Source: Aeromonas sp. RU39B (lineage in GTDB: Bacteria; Pseudomonadota; Gammaproteobacteria; Enterobacterales; Aeromonadaceae). Taken from it: DNA of 64,000 bases. Below are positions 48,649 through 59,097 of the stretch, one piece after another. Positions within the stretch are counted from its first letter, which is position 1. Every line of letters begins with the position of its first letter. The stretch is taken from contig NZ_FTMJ01000011.1 of the NCBI RefSeq assembly GCF_900156095.1, positions 84,204 through 148,203 of the forward strand. The letters are read 5' to 3'. The translations under genes were made by a program, and so were the position numbers. The notes under the pieces are model-generated. The model was not told the DNA's origin. It was given only the letters and a program-made list of their open reading frames with translations, and did not search any database.

Positions 48649-48959
48649 GGGAACGTGACCGGCTCGCCGGATTGATCGCTACAAGCCTTGCCCAACAGCG
48701 CCTTGATCTCGAGACCGAAGCGGTTGTCTGTCCACTGCTCGCCTTGCAGCTCGAAGTGATAGCCGTTTTCGCGGGTGGCGACCCAGATCTGATGCAGCGG
48801 CTCTTGTTTGTTCAGAATCACCTTGGTTTTGTTTTCAAAGACCAGGGTCAGGATGCCGCCTGCTCGTTCACAGTCGATATCCGGATAGCTCTCATCGATG
48901 GTGTCTTCCACGTACTGGAAAAAGGCGTCAACCAAGGCGTGATACTCGTGATCCTTCAT
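48645..48959 (-). CDS. cyaY: Frataxin homologue CyaY
   Basis: 104-residue iron-binding regulator of Fe-S cluster assembly that binds IscS. The acidic first helix (EYHALVDAFFQYVEDTIDES) and the beta-sheet signature LTLVFENKTKVILNKQEPLH and QIWVATRENGYHF are diagnostic. Length matches E. coli CyaY (106). It is divergent from lptM. Confidence 0.96.
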   Translation of the reverse strand: MKDHEYHALVDAFFQYVEDTIDESYPDIDCERAGGILTLVFENKTKVILNKQEPLHQIWVATRENGYHFELQGEQWTDNRFGLEIKALLGKACSDQSGEPVTFP

Positions 48960-49032
48960 CGGTTTGTCCTGTTGCTTTTAACGATGTGAGTGCGATTATA
49001 GAGGGCCGAGATTATTTTCACAGCGAACCTTT

Positions 49033-49203
49033 ATGACAATCCAGCTCGCCAAGGGCCTTGTGGCCATGTTTCTCTGTTTGGGACTGACCGCCTGCGGGCT
49101 CAAGGGGCCGCTTTATATGCCGCCGCCGGAGCAACCGACCGCGCAACCCAGTGCCCAGCCCACTCCGGCAGAGAAACCGGCTAGCGGAGCCACGCAGCAG
49201 TAA
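49033..49203 (+). CDS. lptM: LPS-assembly lipoprotein LptM
   Basis: 56-residue lipoprotein (formerly YifL). A signal peptide ends in the lipobox LTAC, giving lipidated Cys21. GLKGPLYMP follows immediately, as in E. coli LptM, which helps LptD mature by mimicking LPS at the LptDE translocon. The tail is Pro/Ala/Gln-rich. It is easily overlooked because of its size. It precedes lysA by 20 bases, a common gammaproteobacterial arrangement. Confidence 0.92.
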   Translation: MTIQLAKGLVAMFLCLGLTACGLKGPLYMPPPEQPTAQPSAQPTPAEKPASGATQQ

Positions 49204-49223
49204 ACCAGGAAGGAACCTCCCCC

Positions 49224-50477
49224 TTGGATCACTTCAATTATGATGCCGACGGACAGCTGAAGGCTGAACAGTGCCAACTGGCCGATCTTGCCGCCACTTA
49301 CGGCACGCCGCTTTATGTCTATTCCCGTGCCACGCTGGAGCGCCACTGGCGCGCCTTTGATCAGGCCGCGGGCGACATTCCCCATCTCATCTGCTACGCC
49401 GTCAAGGCTAACTCCAATCTGGCGGTACTCAATGTGCTGGCCAGACTCGGATCTGGTTTCGACATCGTATCGGGTGGCGAACTGGCCCGTGTGCTGGCCG
49501 CTGGTGGCGATCCGCACAAAGTGGTCTTCTCCGGGGTTGGCAAGAGCGAGGAGGAGATGCGCTTTGCGCTGGAGAAGGAGATCTTCTGCTTCAACCTCGA
49601 ATCAGAAGCCGAACTGGAGCGCCTGAATCGCGTTGCCGGTGAGATGGGCCGCGTGGCCCCGGTATCGGTGCGGGTCAACCCGGATATTGATGCCGGTACT
49701 CACCCCTATATCTCGACAGGCCTCAAGCAGAACAAATTCGGTATCCCCATCGAGTTGGCACCGGCGATCTACCGCAAGGCGGCCGCCATGGCCAACATCG
49801 TCATCAAGGGGGTGGATTGCCATATCGGATCGCAACTGACCGAGCTGGCTCCCTTTATGGAGGCCACCGATAAACTGCTGCGTCTGATCGATGGCCTGGC
49901 CGCTGACGGTATCCATATTCATCACCTGGATGTGGGTGGTGGCTTGGGCGTGAACTACGGTGAGGAGCAGCCGCCTCATCCGAGCGACTATGCCACAGCC
50001 CTCAAGCAGAAGCTGGCTGGCCGTAATCTGACCCTGTTGTTTGAACCGGGTCGTGCCATTGTGGCCAATGCGGGTGTGTTGCTGACCCGGGTCGAATATC
50101 TCAAGCCGGGTGAAGCGCGCAATTTTGCCCTTATTGATGCCGGTATGAATGACCTGCTGCGCCCCTCGCTTTACAGCGCCTGGATGAACATCATCGAAGT
50201 GGACAGCCGCGCATCTCATCCGCGCGCCGTGTATGACGTAGTGGGCCCGGTGTGCGAAACCGGCGACTTCCTGGGCAAGGAGCGCGAGCTGGCGATCGCA
50301 GCAGGCTCACTGCTGGCCGTGCGTTCGGCCGGCGCCTATGGTTTTGCCATGTCTTCCAATTACAACACCCGCCCGCGCGCCGCCGAAGTGCTGGTCGATG
50401 GCGACCGCGCCCATCTGGTGCGCGAGCGCGAACGGCTCGAACAGTTGTGGCAGGGTGAACATATACTGCCCCAATAA
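49224..50477 (+). CDS. lysA: Diaminopimelate decarboxylase
   Basis: 417-residue PLP enzyme making L-lysine from meso-diaminopimelate. The PLP Lys is in CYAVKANSNL near residue 58. HIHHLDVGGGLGVNY, LFEPGRAIVANAGVL and GPVCETGDFLG are conserved, the last with the substrate Cys. The start is TTG (MDHFNYDADG) with AGGAAGGA upstream. It lies between lptM and dapF, which are adjacent in E. coli. Confidence 0.96.
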   Translation: MDHFNYDADGQLKAEQCQLADLAATYGTPLYVYSRATLERHWRAFDQAAGDIPHLICYAVKANSNLAVLNVLARLGSGFDIVSGGELARVLAAGGDPHKVVFSGVGKSEEEMRFALEKEIFCFNLESEAELERLNRVAGEMGRVAPVSVRVNPDIDAGTHPYISTGLKQNKFGIPIELAPAIYRKAAAMANIVIKGVDCHIGSQLTELAPFMEATDKLLRLIDGLAADGIHIHHLDVGGGLGVNYGEEQPPHPSDYATALKQKLAGRNLTLLFEPGRAIVANAGVLLTRVEYLKPGEARNFALIDAGMNDLLRPSLYSAWMNIIEVDSRASHPRAVYDVVGPVCETGDFLGKERELAIAAGSLLAVRSAGAYGFAMSSNYNTRPRAAEVLVDGDRAHLVRERERLEQLWQGEHILPQ

Positions 50478-50492
50478 GCAGGTAACGCATTC

Positions 50493-51323
50493 ATGTTGCT
50501 AGAGTTTTCCAAGATGCACGGGCTCGGAAACGACTTTATGGTGATCGATGGTATCACCCAGAAGGTGTTTCTGAGCAACGAGGTGATCAAGCGCTTAGCG
50601 GACCGCCACTTCGGAATTGGCTTCGATCAGCTGTTGCTGGTCGAGCCGCCTTACGATCCGGAGCAGGATTTTCACTACCGCATCTTCAATGCTGACGGCT
50701 CCGAAGTGGAGCAGTGCGGCAACGGGGCTCGCTGCTTTGCCCGTTTTGTGCGCCTCAAAGGGCTGACCAACAAAGACCGTATCGCGGTCAGTACGGCGCG
50801 CGGCAAGATTATTCTGCAGCTGGAGCAGGGCAATCAGGTCACCGTCAACATGGGGGTGCCCCAGTTTGAGCCGGGCCGTATCCCGTTTCGGGCGCAGAAG
50901 GCCGAGAAGACCTACCTGTTGCGGGCTGCCGAGCACACCATCATGTGTGGCGCGGTCTCGATGGGGAATCCGCACTGCGTGCTGGAAGTCCCTTCGGTGG
51001 CCGAGGCGCAGGTAGAAACGCTGGGTCCGCTACTGGAGCGCCACGAGCGCTTTCCGGAGCGAGTCAACGTCGGCTTTATGCAGATCGTTAACGCTGGTGA
51101 GGTGAAGCTGCGGGTGTTCGAGCGCGGGGTTGGCGAAACTCTGGCGTGCGGTACCGGCGCCTGCGCTGCCGCTGTGATTGGCATGAGTCAGGGCAAGCTG
51201 CGCGATCGGGTTAAGGTCTCGCTGCCCGGCGGCGATCTGATGATTGCTTGGAAAGGTGCGGGGAGCCCGGTATTTATGACCGGCCCGGCCGAGCATGTGT
51301 TTGACGGACAGATTGAGCTATGA
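50493..51323 (+). CDS. dapF: Diaminopimelate epimerase
   Basis: 276-residue cofactor-independent racemase converting LL- to meso-diaminopimelate for lysine and peptidoglycan. The two catalytic Cys lie in [13 protein letters not shown] and [33 protein letters not shown] is the conserved start. It makes the substrate of the preceding lysA product. It overlaps yigA by 4 bases. Confidence 0.97.
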   Translation: MLLEFSKMHGLGNDFMVIDGITQKVFLSNEVIKRLADRHFGIGFDQLLLVEPPYDPEQDFHYRIFNADGSEVEQCGNGARCFARFVRLKGLTNKDRIAVSTARGKIILQLEQGNQVTVNMGVPQFEPGRIPFRAQKAEKTYLLRAAEHTIMCGAVSMGNPHCVLEVPSVAEAQVETLGPLLERHERFPERVNVGFMQIVNAGEVKLRVFERGVGETLACGTGACAAAVIGMSQGKLRDRVKVSLPGGDLMIAWKGAGSPVFMTGPAEHVFDGQIEL

Positions 51324-52000
51324 CCGAACCCAGATTGCAGGAACGTGATATCGACGAGAGCCAGGTACTGGAGTATCTGGCCCGTTATCCGGAATTTTTC
51401 CTGCGCCACGCCCTGTTGCTGGATCGGGTGCGTCTGCCTCATCCGCGCAAGGGGGCTATTTCTCTGGTCGAGCTGCAACTCGACCGACAGCGCGAGCGGA
51501 TCGATCAGCTTGAGCAAGAGATTTCCGAGCTGATGGGGATGGCCGCGCAGAATGAGCGGCTGTTCCGGGTGTTTGCCGAGATCTATGTCGAGCTGTTTGC
51601 CTGTCACAACCTGTTCGATTTGAGCCGCTTGCTGGCTCGCGCTTTTGTGCAGCAACTGCGCCTGAGCGCTGTGCGGCTGTGGCTCAATCCGCGCCATGTG
51701 GCGCTGCGAGAGGGGGAACGGCTGTTTCTGGCCGATACGCTGAGTCTGGAAACCCTGCAGACGACCCGCCTGCCAGGCATGACCTGTTATCAGGGGCGGC
51801 TGAGCCAGGGCGAGCGGCAGTGGCTGTTTGGTCAGGATGTGCTGGTCAACTCGGTGGCGCTGCTGCGAGTGGGTGATGCCGGTCTGCTGGCCTTTGCCAG
51901 TGCCGACCCGAGCCACTTTACCCCGCACAACGACACCCTGCTGCTGGAGCAACTGGGTCGATTGCTGCAACTGCGACTGCCAGAGTTGTTGCGTGACTGA
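51320..52000 (+). CDS. yigA: DUF484 family protein YigA
   Basis: 226-residue protein of unknown function with a GAF-like C-terminal half and an N-terminal coiled coil ([20 protein letters not shown]). [20 protein letters not shown] is typical of DUF484. It sits between dapF and xerC as in E. coli. Its end overlaps the xerC GTG by 8 bases. Confidence 0.9.
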   Translation: MTEPRLQERDIDESQVLEYLARYPEFFLRHALLLDRVRLPHPRKGAISLVELQLDRQRERIDQLEQEISELMGMAAQNERLFRVFAEIYVELFACHNLFDLSRLLARAFVQQLRLSAVRLWLNPRHVALREGERLFLADTLSLETLQTTRLPGMTCYQGRLSQGERQWLFGQDVLVNSVALLRVGDAGLLAFASADPSHFTPHNDTLLLEQLGRLLQLRLPELLRD

Positions 52001-52916
52001 GATTGCGCCGGCCCTGCAGGCCGATATCGAGGCGTTTATTGAGTTCCTGCGGGTTGAGCGCCAGCTGAGTGCTCACACCCGCAGCAACTATCTGCGTCAT
52101 CTCGAGCAGTTGGCCTTGCGTATCGGCGAGCTCGGCATCAATGACTGGTCACAGGTTGAACCCTCCCAGGTGCGCAGCCTGCTGGCTCGTCTGCACAAGG
52201 AGGGACTGCAACCGCGCACCCTCTCTGCCAAACTCTCAGCCCTGCGCAGCCTGTGTGACTGGCTGGTGCGCCGGGGGCGGCTCGCGGCCAATCCGGCGCG
52301 CGGCGTGCAGGCGCCCAAGCAAGGGCGACCACTGCCCAAGAATCTCGATGTGGATCAGGTCTATCAGCTGCTGGCGATCGATGAACAGGATCCGTTGGCG
52401 GTGCGTGATCGCGCCATGATGGAGCTGTTCTATTCGAGCGGGCTGCGCCTCTCCGAGCTGGTCGGGCTCGATCTGCATGATCTCAAACTCGATGAGCGCC
52501 AGGTTCGGGTGACCGGTAAAGGCAACCGTGAACGGGTGCTGCCGGTTGGCCGGATGGCCATTGAATGGCTGGCTAAGTGGCTGGCTTTGCGGCCGACGCT
52601 GGCGCCGCCTGAAGAGACTGCCCTGTTTGTCTCCAAGCAGCGGCGCCGTATCACCGCCCGTGCGGTTGAGCAGCGCCTGGCGCAGTGGGGTAATCGGCAG
52701 GCGCTGAACGCCCATGTTCATCCCCACAAATTGCGCCACAGCTTTGCCACCCATATGCTGGAGTCATCCGGTGATTTGCGGGCGGTGCAGGAGCTGCTGG
52801 GGCACGCCAATCTGGCGACGACCCAAATCTATACCCATCTTGATTTCCAGCACCTGGCCAAGGTGTATGACCAGGCTCATCCACGGGCGAAGCGCAGCCA
52901 CGATGAGGATGAGTAG
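51993..52916 (+). CDS. xerC: Tyrosine recombinase XerC
   Basis: 307-residue recombinase that resolves chromosome dimers at dif with XerD. The catalytic set is complete: Arg152, Lys176, His245, Arg248, His271 and the nucleophile Tyr280 (in [10 protein letters not shown]). The N-terminal core-binding domain spans about 1-100. The start is a GTG overlapping the yigA stop; earlier in-frame codons run through yigA and are not supported. Confidence 0.97.
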   Translation: MTEIAPALQADIEAFIEFLRVERQLSAHTRSNYLRHLEQLALRIGELGINDWSQVEPSQVRSLLARLHKEGLQPRTLSAKLSALRSLCDWLVRRGRLAANPARGVQAPKQGRPLPKNLDVDQVYQLLAIDEQDPLAVRDRAMMELFYSSGLRLSELVGLDLHDLKLDERQVRVTGKGNRERVLPVGRMAIEWLAKWLALRPTLAPPEETALFVSKQRRRITARAVEQRLAQWGNRQALNAHVHPHKLRHSFATHMLESSGDLRAVQELLGHANLATTQIYTHLDFQHLAKVYDQAHPRAKRSHDEDE

Positions 52917-52924
52917 GAGACTGC

Positions 52925-53629
52925 ATGCGTTTCTATCGCCGCTGGCAACCGGTTGAAGCCCTTTCGTTCGACCTCGATGACACCCTCTATGACAACCGGC
53001 CGACCATGGCTCGGGCCGAAGCCTGGATGGTCGAGTATATGCGCAGCCAATACCTCGAAACGGCCATGCTCGACGCGGGTTTGTGGGCAGTGCTCAAGCG
53101 TGAATTGCTGCAGGCTGAGCCGCATTTGGCGCACGATGTCAGCCTGTGCCGCCGTCGCCTGTTGCAGCTTGGTCTGATGCGTGGCGGAATGGCCGCCGCG
53201 CAAGCCGGCGAAGAGGCCGACAAGGTGTTTACCCTGTTTATGGCGGTGCGCTCCGAGGTGGAGGTTGCGCCAGCCACGCATCAACTGTTGGCGTCGCTGG
53301 CCGAGCGTTATCCGCTGGTGGCCATTACCAACGGTAATCTGGATCTGGAGTGGGCCGGGCTCTGTGGCTATTTCCGTCATGTGTTCCGGGCCGGCGACGG
53401 CCTGCGTATGAAACCACACGGCGATCTCTTCTCCGCCGCACTGACGGCGCTGGCTCTGCCGGCCAGTCGGGTGCTGCATGTGGGCGATCATCCCCGCACC
53501 GATCTGCTTGGTAGCCGTCAGCATGGTTTGCGGGTGGCTTGGCTCAATTGTGAACAACAACCCCTGCCGGCCCAGTTGCCAGATGTTGAGCTGAGCTCGC
53601 TTGATGAGATCTCCTTTCTGCTCGATTAA
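52925..53629 (+). CDS. yigB: HAD phosphatase YigB
   Basis: 234-residue HAD-superfamily hydrolase. The nucleophile motif is ALSFDLDDTLYDN, motif II is AITNGN and motif IV is VGDHPRTDLLGSRQ. E. coli YigB dephosphorylates 5-amino-6-(5-phospho-D-ribitylamino)uracil in riboflavin synthesis. It follows xerC by 8 bases and ends the lptM-yigB cluster at a strong terminator. Confidence 0.92.
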   Translation: MRFYRRWQPVEALSFDLDDTLYDNRPTMARAEAWMVEYMRSQYLETAMLDAGLWAVLKRELLQAEPHLAHDVSLCRRRLLQLGLMRGGMAAAQAGEEADKVFTLFMAVRSEVEVAPATHQLLASLAERYPLVAITNGNLDLEWAGLCGYFRHVFRAGDGLRMKPHGDLFSAALTALALPASRVLHVGDHPRTDLLGSRQHGLRVAWLNCEQQPLPAQLPDVELSSLDEISFLLD

Positions 53630-53657
53630 TTCTTGTTCTGAACTGTGATCTGACGCG

Positions 53658-53693
53658 ACAGGCTGCTGATGCAACACTCAGCAGCCTGTTTTA
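53658..53693 (+). terminator. yigB terminator
   Basis: ACAGGCTGCTGA and TCAGCAGCCTGT form a perfect 12-base stem with an eight-base loop, then TTTT. Confidence 0.85.
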
Positions 53694-53726
53694 TGCTGCC
53701 CTTTTGCCAAAGAAAGGGGGAGCTGA

Positions 53727-54131
53727 GTGCGTCGTTGCTGGTGGATATCCCTGTTGTTGCTCGGTGGCTGTGATTTGCTCGAGTCACGTTATCGGGTCGA
53801 ATTTGAAGATGGATCATGGCGCGAGATCAGCCTGCCGCTGGTAGGCAGTGAAGCAACCTGGCGCGAAGGGTGTCGTGGCGGGACTGTGGTCAGTAAGGCC
53901 TATTATCCGCTGGTGTGGCAGGAGAAAAGCGCCGAGCGTCGGGGATTGCTGATCGGTGGCGAGCGCTTTGAACTCAAAGACAAGGCGCTCTATCGCAGCA
54001 GCGGTATGCGCCTTGGTCTCTCGCCGGACTATATCGAGCGCGGGCTGCAAGGATTGGCGCTGTGCCGCACCCTGGAGCCCTCGTCGCGGGACAGTGCCTT
54101 CCGGCTTAAGGCCCGCAACTTCGGCAACTAG
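53727..54131 (+). CDS. Putative lipoprotein of unknown function
   Basis: 134-residue protein. The signal MRRCWWISLLLLGGC ends in a lipobox (LGGC, Cys15), with Asp next to Cys, which in enterobacteria often means retention in the inner membrane. The rest (YRVEFEDGSWREISLPLVG and further basic, beta-rich sequence with two Cys) matches no family I know. The start is a GTG with AAAGGGGG upstream. Its stop overlaps that of the converging ntrC by 4 bases. Confidence 0.7.
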   Translation: MRRCWWISLLLLGGCDLLESRYRVEFEDGSWREISLPLVGSEATWREGCRGGTVVSKAYYPLVWQEKSAERRGLLIGGERFELKDKALYRSSGMRLGLSPDYIERGLQGLALCRTLEPSSRDSAFRLKARNFGN

Positions 54132-55552
54132 ATATTCATCATGTTCAGCTCTTTGAGCTTGCGAGTCAGGGTGTTACGACCCCAACCCAACAAGCGCGCC
54201 GCTTCCTGTTTGTGGCCGTGGGTGTGCTCCAGTGCCGTTTCCAGCATGATCCTCTCAAACTGCGGCAGGGCATCCGAGAGGATGTCCACTTCGCCGCGGG
54301 CTAACCGGGTGGCCACCCAGTTTTGCAGCAGCTCTTGCCAGTTGCCAGCCATGGTTGGTTCACGCGGCTCCGGCGTGCTCTCAGGTGGGCTGAGCATCTC
54401 GGAGGGCAGGTCGGACACCAGTACCTCTTGACCTGACGCCATCACCGTCAACCAGCGGCAGACGTTCTCCAGTTGACGCACGTTGCCGGGCCAAGGCAGC
54501 CGGCTCAGATACACCTCGGTGTCGGCATGCAGGCTCTTGGGATCGACGTTGAGCTCCTTGGCCGCTCGCATCAGAAAGTGGCGGGCCAGCTGCGGAATGT
54601 CTTCGCGCCGTTCGCGCAGTGGCGGAATATGGATGCGGATGACGTTGAGGCGGTGGAACAGATCTTCCCGGAAATCCCCGTCAGAGACGCGCTTTTCCAG
54701 ATTCTGGTGGGTCGCGGCAATGATCCGCACATCCACCTGTACCGGTTGATGACCACCGACCCGATAGAACTGGCCGTCGGCCAATACCCGCAGCAGCCGA
54801 GTTTGCACGTCGATCGGCATGTCCCCGATTTCATCGAGAAACAGGGTGCCGCCGTTGGCTTGCTCGAAGCGGCCATGACGGATGTTGTTGGCGCCGGTGA
54901 AGGCTCCTTTTTCATGACCGAATAACTCTGACTCAATCAGATCTTTTGGAATCGCCGCCATGTTGAGGGCGATAAACGGTTTGTGCGAGCGCGGGCTGTG
55001 ACGATGCAGCGCATGCGCGACCAGCTCCTTCCCTGTGCCGCTCTGGCCGTTAATCAGCACCGAAATGCTGGAGCGCGACAAACGGCCGATGGCGCGAAAC
55101 ACCTCCTGCATAGCTGGCGCTTCACCGATAATCTCCGGCGTGCTGTCACTCTCCAGCTGTTTGACCTTGCGCTTGCTGCGCTGCTCCTTGAGATGATTGT
55201 CGGCGCGGCGCACCAGCGCGACCGCCTCGTCGATATCAAACGGCTTGGGCAAGTATTCAAAGGCGCCGCGCTGATAGGCATTGACCGCACTGTCGAGATC
55301 GGAATGGGCGGTCATGATGATGACCGGCAGATCGGGCTGCAGCAGATGGATCTGGTCGAGCAGGCTGAGACCGTCCAGTCCCGGCATGCGGATGTCGGAG
55401 AGGATGACGTCCGGGCTGCGGGTTTCCAGTGCAATCAGCAGACTTTCCCCTTCGCTGAAGGACTCGCAGATCATTCCCTCACTGCTGAGTGCCCGTTCCA
55501 GCACCCAGCGAATCGAACTGTCATCGTCAACGATCCATACCTTGGCTGTCAT
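54128..55552 (-). CDS. ntrC: Nitrogen response regulator NtrC
   Basis: 474-residue sigma54-dependent activator. Receiver domain with phosphoacceptor Asp53 ([10 protein letters not shown]); AAA+ domain with Walker [13 protein letters not shown], the sigma54-contact loop GAFTGA and Walker [14 protein letters not shown]-terminal Fis-type helix-turn-helix ([20 protein letters not shown]). It activates glnA and nitrogen-scavenging genes when phosphorylated by NtrB. ntrB is 9 bases upstream. Confidence 0.98.
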   Translation of the reverse strand: MTAKVWIVDDDSSIRWVLERALSSEGMICESFSEGESLLIALETRSPDVILSDIRMPGLDGLSLLDQIHLLQPDLPVIIMTAHSDLDSAVNAYQRGAFEYLPKPFDIDEAVALVRRADNHLKEQRSKRKVKQLESDSTPEIIGEAPAMQEVFRAIGRLSRSSISVLINGQSGTGKELVAHALHRHSPRSHKPFIALNMAAIPKDLIESELFGHEKGAFTGANNIRHGRFEQANGGTLFLDEIGDMPIDVQTRLLRVLADGQFYRVGGHQPVQVDVRIIAATHQNLEKRVSDGDFREDLFHRLNVIRIHIPPLRERREDIPQLARHFLMRAAKELNVDPKSLHADTEVYLSRLPWPGNVRQLENVCRWLTVMASGQEVLVSDLPSEMLSPPESTPEPREPTMAGNWQELLQNWVATRLARGEVDILSDALPQFERIMLETALEHTHGHKQEAARLLGWGRNTLTRKLKELNMMNI

Positions 55553-55561
55553 GGTGTGTCC

Positions 55562-56614
55562 TTATTTGCGAAGCGGTAGATAAATGGAGAATTCGGTATG
55601 ACCCGGCCAGCTGATGCATTCGATACGGCCTTTATGCTGGTCAATCAGGTTCTGGGCGATGGAGAGGCCCAATCCGGTGCCACCTTCCTTGCCGGTCACC
55701 ATGGGGTAGAACAGGGTGTCACGAATGCTCTCCGGGATGCCCGGCCCGTTGTCGATGATTTTTATCTCTGCGGCCAAACGGTAACGCTGGCCGTGGATGG
55801 TGATCTGAAAGACGGTGCGAGTGCGCAGACGAATATGCCCATGTCCCTGCAGCGCTTCGGCGGCGTTACGTACAATGTTGAGAAACGCCTGCTGCAGCTG
55901 ATCTGGCTCCATTTCGAAGTCAGGAATGCTGGGGTCGTAGTCACGGTCAATGGTGACGCCGGAGGGGAGTTCCAGCTCTACCAGACGGCGCACCTGCTCC
56001 AGCACCGAGTGAACGTTATGCACCTGATGACGGCCGGGGCGCTGTGGGCCGAGCAGGCGATCAACCAGCAGACGCAGGCGGTCGGCTTGCTCGATGATGA
56101 TGCTGGTGTATTCACGTAATCCCTGATCCGGCAGCTCTTTTTGCAGCAGTTGAGCCGCGCCGCGCAGGCCACCGAGTGGGTTTTTGATCTCGTGGGCCAG
56201 ACCGCGCACCAGCTCTTTGGCGGCCTGCTGCTGGGCATGTTGCTGCAGCTCCTGACTGATCTTCTTCTGCTGATCGATTTTGCGCAGCTCAACCAGCATC
56301 AGCCGCTGCTCATGGTCGGCGAGTGGGGTAGCGCTCAGTTCAACCAAACGCGGTTCGCCCTCAACGACCAGGGTCACCTCGTTGTCGGTAAAACCCTGGC
56401 CGGAGGTGAGCCCTTGCCGCAGCCGTAGCAGGTCGAGGGAGATGTGCTCCAGCAGTTGGGGCAACTCCAGGCCTATGAGACGCCGCTCGCTCTGGGAGAG
56501 CAGCTGCTCGGCGGCCGGATTGACGTAATGAATGCACAGCTTGTCATCGATCAGAATGACGGCTGTGAGCAGGTTGTCGAGGACAACCCGGGCTTGGTCG
56601 GCGCTGCTGGGCAC
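55562..56614 (-). CDS. ntrB: Nitrogen regulation sensor kinase NtrB
   Basis: 350-residue soluble histidine kinase/phosphatase for NtrC, controlled by PII. An N-terminal PAS domain (about 10-115) precedes the phosphoacceptor His141 in [17 protein letters not shown]. The ATP-binding domain has the N box ([12 protein letters not shown]), G1 (IDNGPGIPE) and G2 ([10 protein letters not shown]). It follows glnA and the DUF4124 gene, as expected for glnA-ntrBC. Confidence 0.97.
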   Translation of the reverse strand: MPSSADQARVVLDNLLTAVILIDDKLCIHYVNPAAEQLLSQSERRLIGLELPQLLEHISLDLLRLRQGLTSGQGFTDNEVTLVVEGEPRLVELSATPLADHEQRLMLVELRKIDQQKKISQELQQHAQQQAAKELVRGLAHEIKNPLGGLRGAAQLLQKELPDQGLREYTSIIIEQADRLRLLVDRLLGPQRPGRHQVHNVHSVLEQVRRLVELELPSGVTIDRDYDPSIPDFEMEPDQLQQAFLNIVRNAAEALQGHGHIRLRTRTVFQITIHGQRYRLAAEIKIIDNGPGIPESIRDTLFYPMVTGKEGGTGLGLSIAQNLIDQHKGRIECISWPGHTEFSIYLPLRK

Positions 56615-56698
56615 AGTCTTCTCCCTAAAACGGTGCTTTGCACTAATATAGTGCGATCAGTCTACCTGCATTGGTGCATCAATTCACCCTTGCTCACC

Positions 56699-57244
56699 CT
56701 AAGGTTGCTTGGCTGGGGCTTGCTTGAGGTGCGCGCGGTGCAGGTAGAAGGTAACTGGGGATGATTTTGCAAGGATCGTACCGTCCTCACGAAGCAGTTC
56801 GACAGACAGCTGATGAGCGCCGCGATCGACGTTTTCCATCTGAAAAACCAACTGATTATGGATTTTCTCTCGCACTCGGCCATCGAGATAAACCTGCATG
56901 TCGAACGGTGGGAGTGAGGTTTTAGGGGGGCGAACGGCGACGCGGACATGGCCCTGATTATCACGCACAGTACTGCCCTGTTGCGGGGCGATCAGGGTTA
57001 ATGGCAGGGGGACGGGGAGAGTTTCAGGCTGGCTGTTTGCAGGTATCAGGTGAGAGGGATGCACCAGATTAGGGCTGGTGACTGCTGGAGACGGGGTTAC
57101 CTCGATGACCTGATGAGGTTGCGCGCCCGAGGGGCGTTGATCCGAGTAGTGACTCACTCCCTGTGGGTCTGTCCACCGATAGACCCCCTGATCCATCAGG
57201 GAGAGCGGCAGCAGAGCCAGCAAGGTGAGCGGCACACATAGCAT
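56699..57244 (-). CDS. DUF4124 envelope protein
   Basis: 181-residue exported protein. A hydrophobic N-terminus (MLCVPLTLLALLPLSL) precedes the DUF4124 motif GVYRWTDPQGVSHYSDQRP and a C-terminal beta-sandwich-like part (VAVRPPKTSLPPFDMQVYLD). Function unknown. It lies between glnA and ntrB in many gammaproteobacteria, suggesting transcription with the nitrogen genes. GAGGAC precedes the ATG. Confidence 0.82.
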   Translation of the reverse strand: MLCVPLTLLALLPLSLMDQGVYRWTDPQGVSHYSDQRPSGAQPHQVIEVTPSPAVTSPNLVHPSHLIPANSQPETLPVPLPLTLIAPQQGSTVRDNQGHVRVAVRPPKTSLPPFDMQVYLDGRVREKIHNQLVFQMENVDRGAHQLSVELLREDGTILAKSSPVTFYLHRAHLKQAPAKQP

Positions 57245-57290
57245 GGTAAGTCCTCAATGGCGACCCGATCCAAGCCTAACAGAGCGGCAA

Positions 57291-57317
57291 TAAAAAACCC
57301 GCCACTGAGGGCGGGTT
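57291..57317 (-). terminator. glnA terminator
   Basis: On the minus strand ACCCGCC and GGCGGGT pair around a six-base loop, followed by a T-run (TTTTTTAT). It probably reduces read-through from glnA into the DUF4124 and ntrBC genes. Confidence 0.8.
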
Positions 57318-57335
57318 TTCAAGCGAAGTGCGAAC

Positions 57336-58745
57336 TTATACGGAGTAGTACAGTTCGAACTCAACCGGGTGCGGGGTCATGCGTACGCGATCCACGTCTA
57401 CTTGCTTCAGTTCCAGATAGGCGTCGATGAAGTCGTCGCTGAACACGCCACCACGGGTCAGGAACTCGCGGTCTGCGTCCAGAGCGGCCAGGGCTTCGTC
57501 CAGAGAGCCAGCTACGGTTGGGATCTCGGCAGCTTCTTCAGCCGGCAGATCGTAGAGGTTCTTGTCCATGGCATCGCCCGGATGGATCTTGTTGATGATA
57601 CCGTCCAGACCGGCCATCAGCTGAGCTGCAAAAGCCAGGTACGGGTTGGCAGCCGGATCCGGGAAGCGAACTTCGATACGGCGACCCTTCGGGCTCGGAA
57701 CTACCGGGATACGGATGGAGGCGGAGCGGTTACGGGCAGAGTAAGCCAGCATAACCGGCGCTTCGTAACCCGGAACCAGACGCTTGTAAGAGTTGGTGGA
57801 CGGGTTGGCGAAGGCGTTGATTGCCTTGGCGTGCTTGATGATACCGCCGATGTAGAACAGCGCCATTTCAGACAGACCACCGTACAGGTCGCCTGCGAAC
57901 AGGTTCACACCGTCCTTGGCCAGGGATTGGTGGCAGTGCATGCCAGAGCCGTTATCACCGAACATCGGCTTCGGCATGAAGGTGACGGTCTTGTTGTAGG
58001 CGTGGGCCACGTTGTGGATCACGTACTTCAGAACCTGTACTTCGTCAGCCTTCTTGGTCAGGGTGTTGAAGCGAGTCGCGATCTCGTTCTGACCGGCAGT
58101 GGCCACTTCGTGGTGGTGGGCTTCAACGACTTGACCCATCTCTTCCAGGATCAAGCACATAGCAGCACGGATGTCCTGAGCGGAGTCAACCGGAGCAACC
58201 GGGAAGTAACCACCCTTCACGAACGGACGGTGGCCCTTGTTACCGTGCTCGTATTCGGTGCCGGAGTTCCAAGCAGCCTCTTCAGCTTCGATTTTCACGA
58301 AGGTGTGGCCCATGGTGCTGGCAAAGCGAATGTTGTCGAACATGAAGAACTCGGGTTCCGGTCCGAACAGAACGGTATCGGCGATGCCGGAGGACTTCAG
58401 GAAGGCTTCAGCGCGGTTAGCGATGGAGCGCGGGTCACGGTCGTAACCCTGCATGGTGGCCGGCTCGAGTACGTCACAGACGATATTCAGAGTGGCTTCT
58501 TCGGCAAACGGGTCAAGCTTGGCGGTGGAGGCATCCGGCATCAGCACCATGTCGGATTCGTTGATGCCTTTCCAGCCCGCGATGGAGGAGCCATCGAACA
58601 TCTTGCCGTCTTCGAAGAAATCTTCGTCGACCTGGTGAGAGGGGATAGAGACGTGTTGCTCCTTACCCTTGGTGTCGGTAAAGCGCAGGTCAACAAACTT
58701 GACTTCGTGTTCCTTGATCAGGTCCAAAACGTTCTGGGCTGACAT
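57336..58745 (-). CDS. glnA: Glutamine synthetase, type I
   Basis: 469-residue dodecameric enzyme making glutamine from glutamate, ammonia and ATP. Active-site segments are [28 protein letters not shown] and [20 protein letters not shown]. The adenylylation Tyr lies in NLYDLPAEE, so it is a GSI-beta enzyme controlled by GlnE. GGAGG precedes the ATG. The upstream region carries NtrC and sigma54 sites. Confidence 0.98.
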   Translation of the reverse strand: MSAQNVLDLIKEHEVKFVDLRFTDTKGKEQHVSIPSHQVDEDFFEDGKMFDGSSIAGWKGINESDMVLMPDASTAKLDPFAEEATLNIVCDVLEPATMQGYDRDPRSIANRAEAFLKSSGIADTVLFGPEPEFFMFDNIRFASTMGHTFVKIEAEEAAWNSGTEYEHGNKGHRPFVKGGYFPVAPVDSAQDIRAAMCLILEEMGQVVEAHHHEVATAGQNEIATRFNTLTKKADEVQVLKYVIHNVAHAYNKTVTFMPKPMFGDNGSGMHCHQSLAKDGVNLFAGDLYGGLSEMALFYIGGIIKHAKAINAFANPSTNSYKRLVPGYEAPVMLAYSARNRSASIRIPVVPSPKGRRIEVRFPDPAANPYLAFAAQLMAGLDGIINKIHPGDAMDKNLYDLPAEEAAEIPTVAGSLDEALAALDADREFLTRGGVFSDDFIDAYLELKQVDVDRVRMTPHPVEFELYYSV

Positions 58746-58802
58746 CTGAATAACCTCCGGTGTTTAAAACTCTTGCGGGTGAATGCGTGTCCATTTCACA
58801 TA

Positions 58803-58819
58803 AGCCAGTATCGTGCCAA
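58803..58819 (-). promoter_or_regulatory. Sigma-54 promoter of glnA
   Basis: Minus strand TTGGCACGATACTGGCT has the -24 GG and -12 GC exactly 12 bases apart, close to TTGGCAC-N5-TTGC. The predicted start is about 45 bases before the ATG. Confidence 0.75.
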
Positions 58820-58892
58820 TTCTCTTAAATGCTGATTTGATGTGCCTCACCGCGGAGCAGTCTGCTCACTGACGGGGCAAATCATTCCATCA

Positions 58893-58909
58893 AGCACCAA
58901 AAATGAACA
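58893..58909 (-). promoter_or_regulatory. NtrC-binding site 2 (weaker)
   Basis: AGCACCAAAAATGAACA matches the NtrC consensus TGCACCAAAATGGTGCA at about 12 of 17 positions. It is centred about 110 bases upstream of the predicted sigma54 start. Confidence 0.6.
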
Positions 58910-58926
58910 TTTCTGGATCATTTTGG

Positions 58927-58943
58927 TGCACCAAAGAAGTGCA
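58927..58943 (-). promoter_or_regulatory. NtrC-binding site 1 (strong)
   Basis: TGCACCAAAGAAGTGCA has both consensus arms intact (TGCAC and GTGCA, spacing 7). It is centred about 143 bases upstream of the predicted start, like the E. coli glnA enhancer near -140. The same interval is shared with the divergent typA. Confidence 0.78.
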
Positions 58944-59097
58944 TACTGGTTCTTTAGGAGTATACCTAATCTGATAGCACGGAAATATGACTGATTGCGG
59001 GAGAGGAACTCTGATCGGTTTCTGCGATTCTGCTAGATAGATCACAAACACAGGAGTACAATTAGCGCCCAATTTTACCCGGTGATTTGAGGCGAGA

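Noticed and set aside
51828..51992. Upstream in-frame extension of xerC
   Set aside because: It overlaps yigA coding sequence; XerC proteins start near the GTG at 51993, and yigA itself matches its family to the end.
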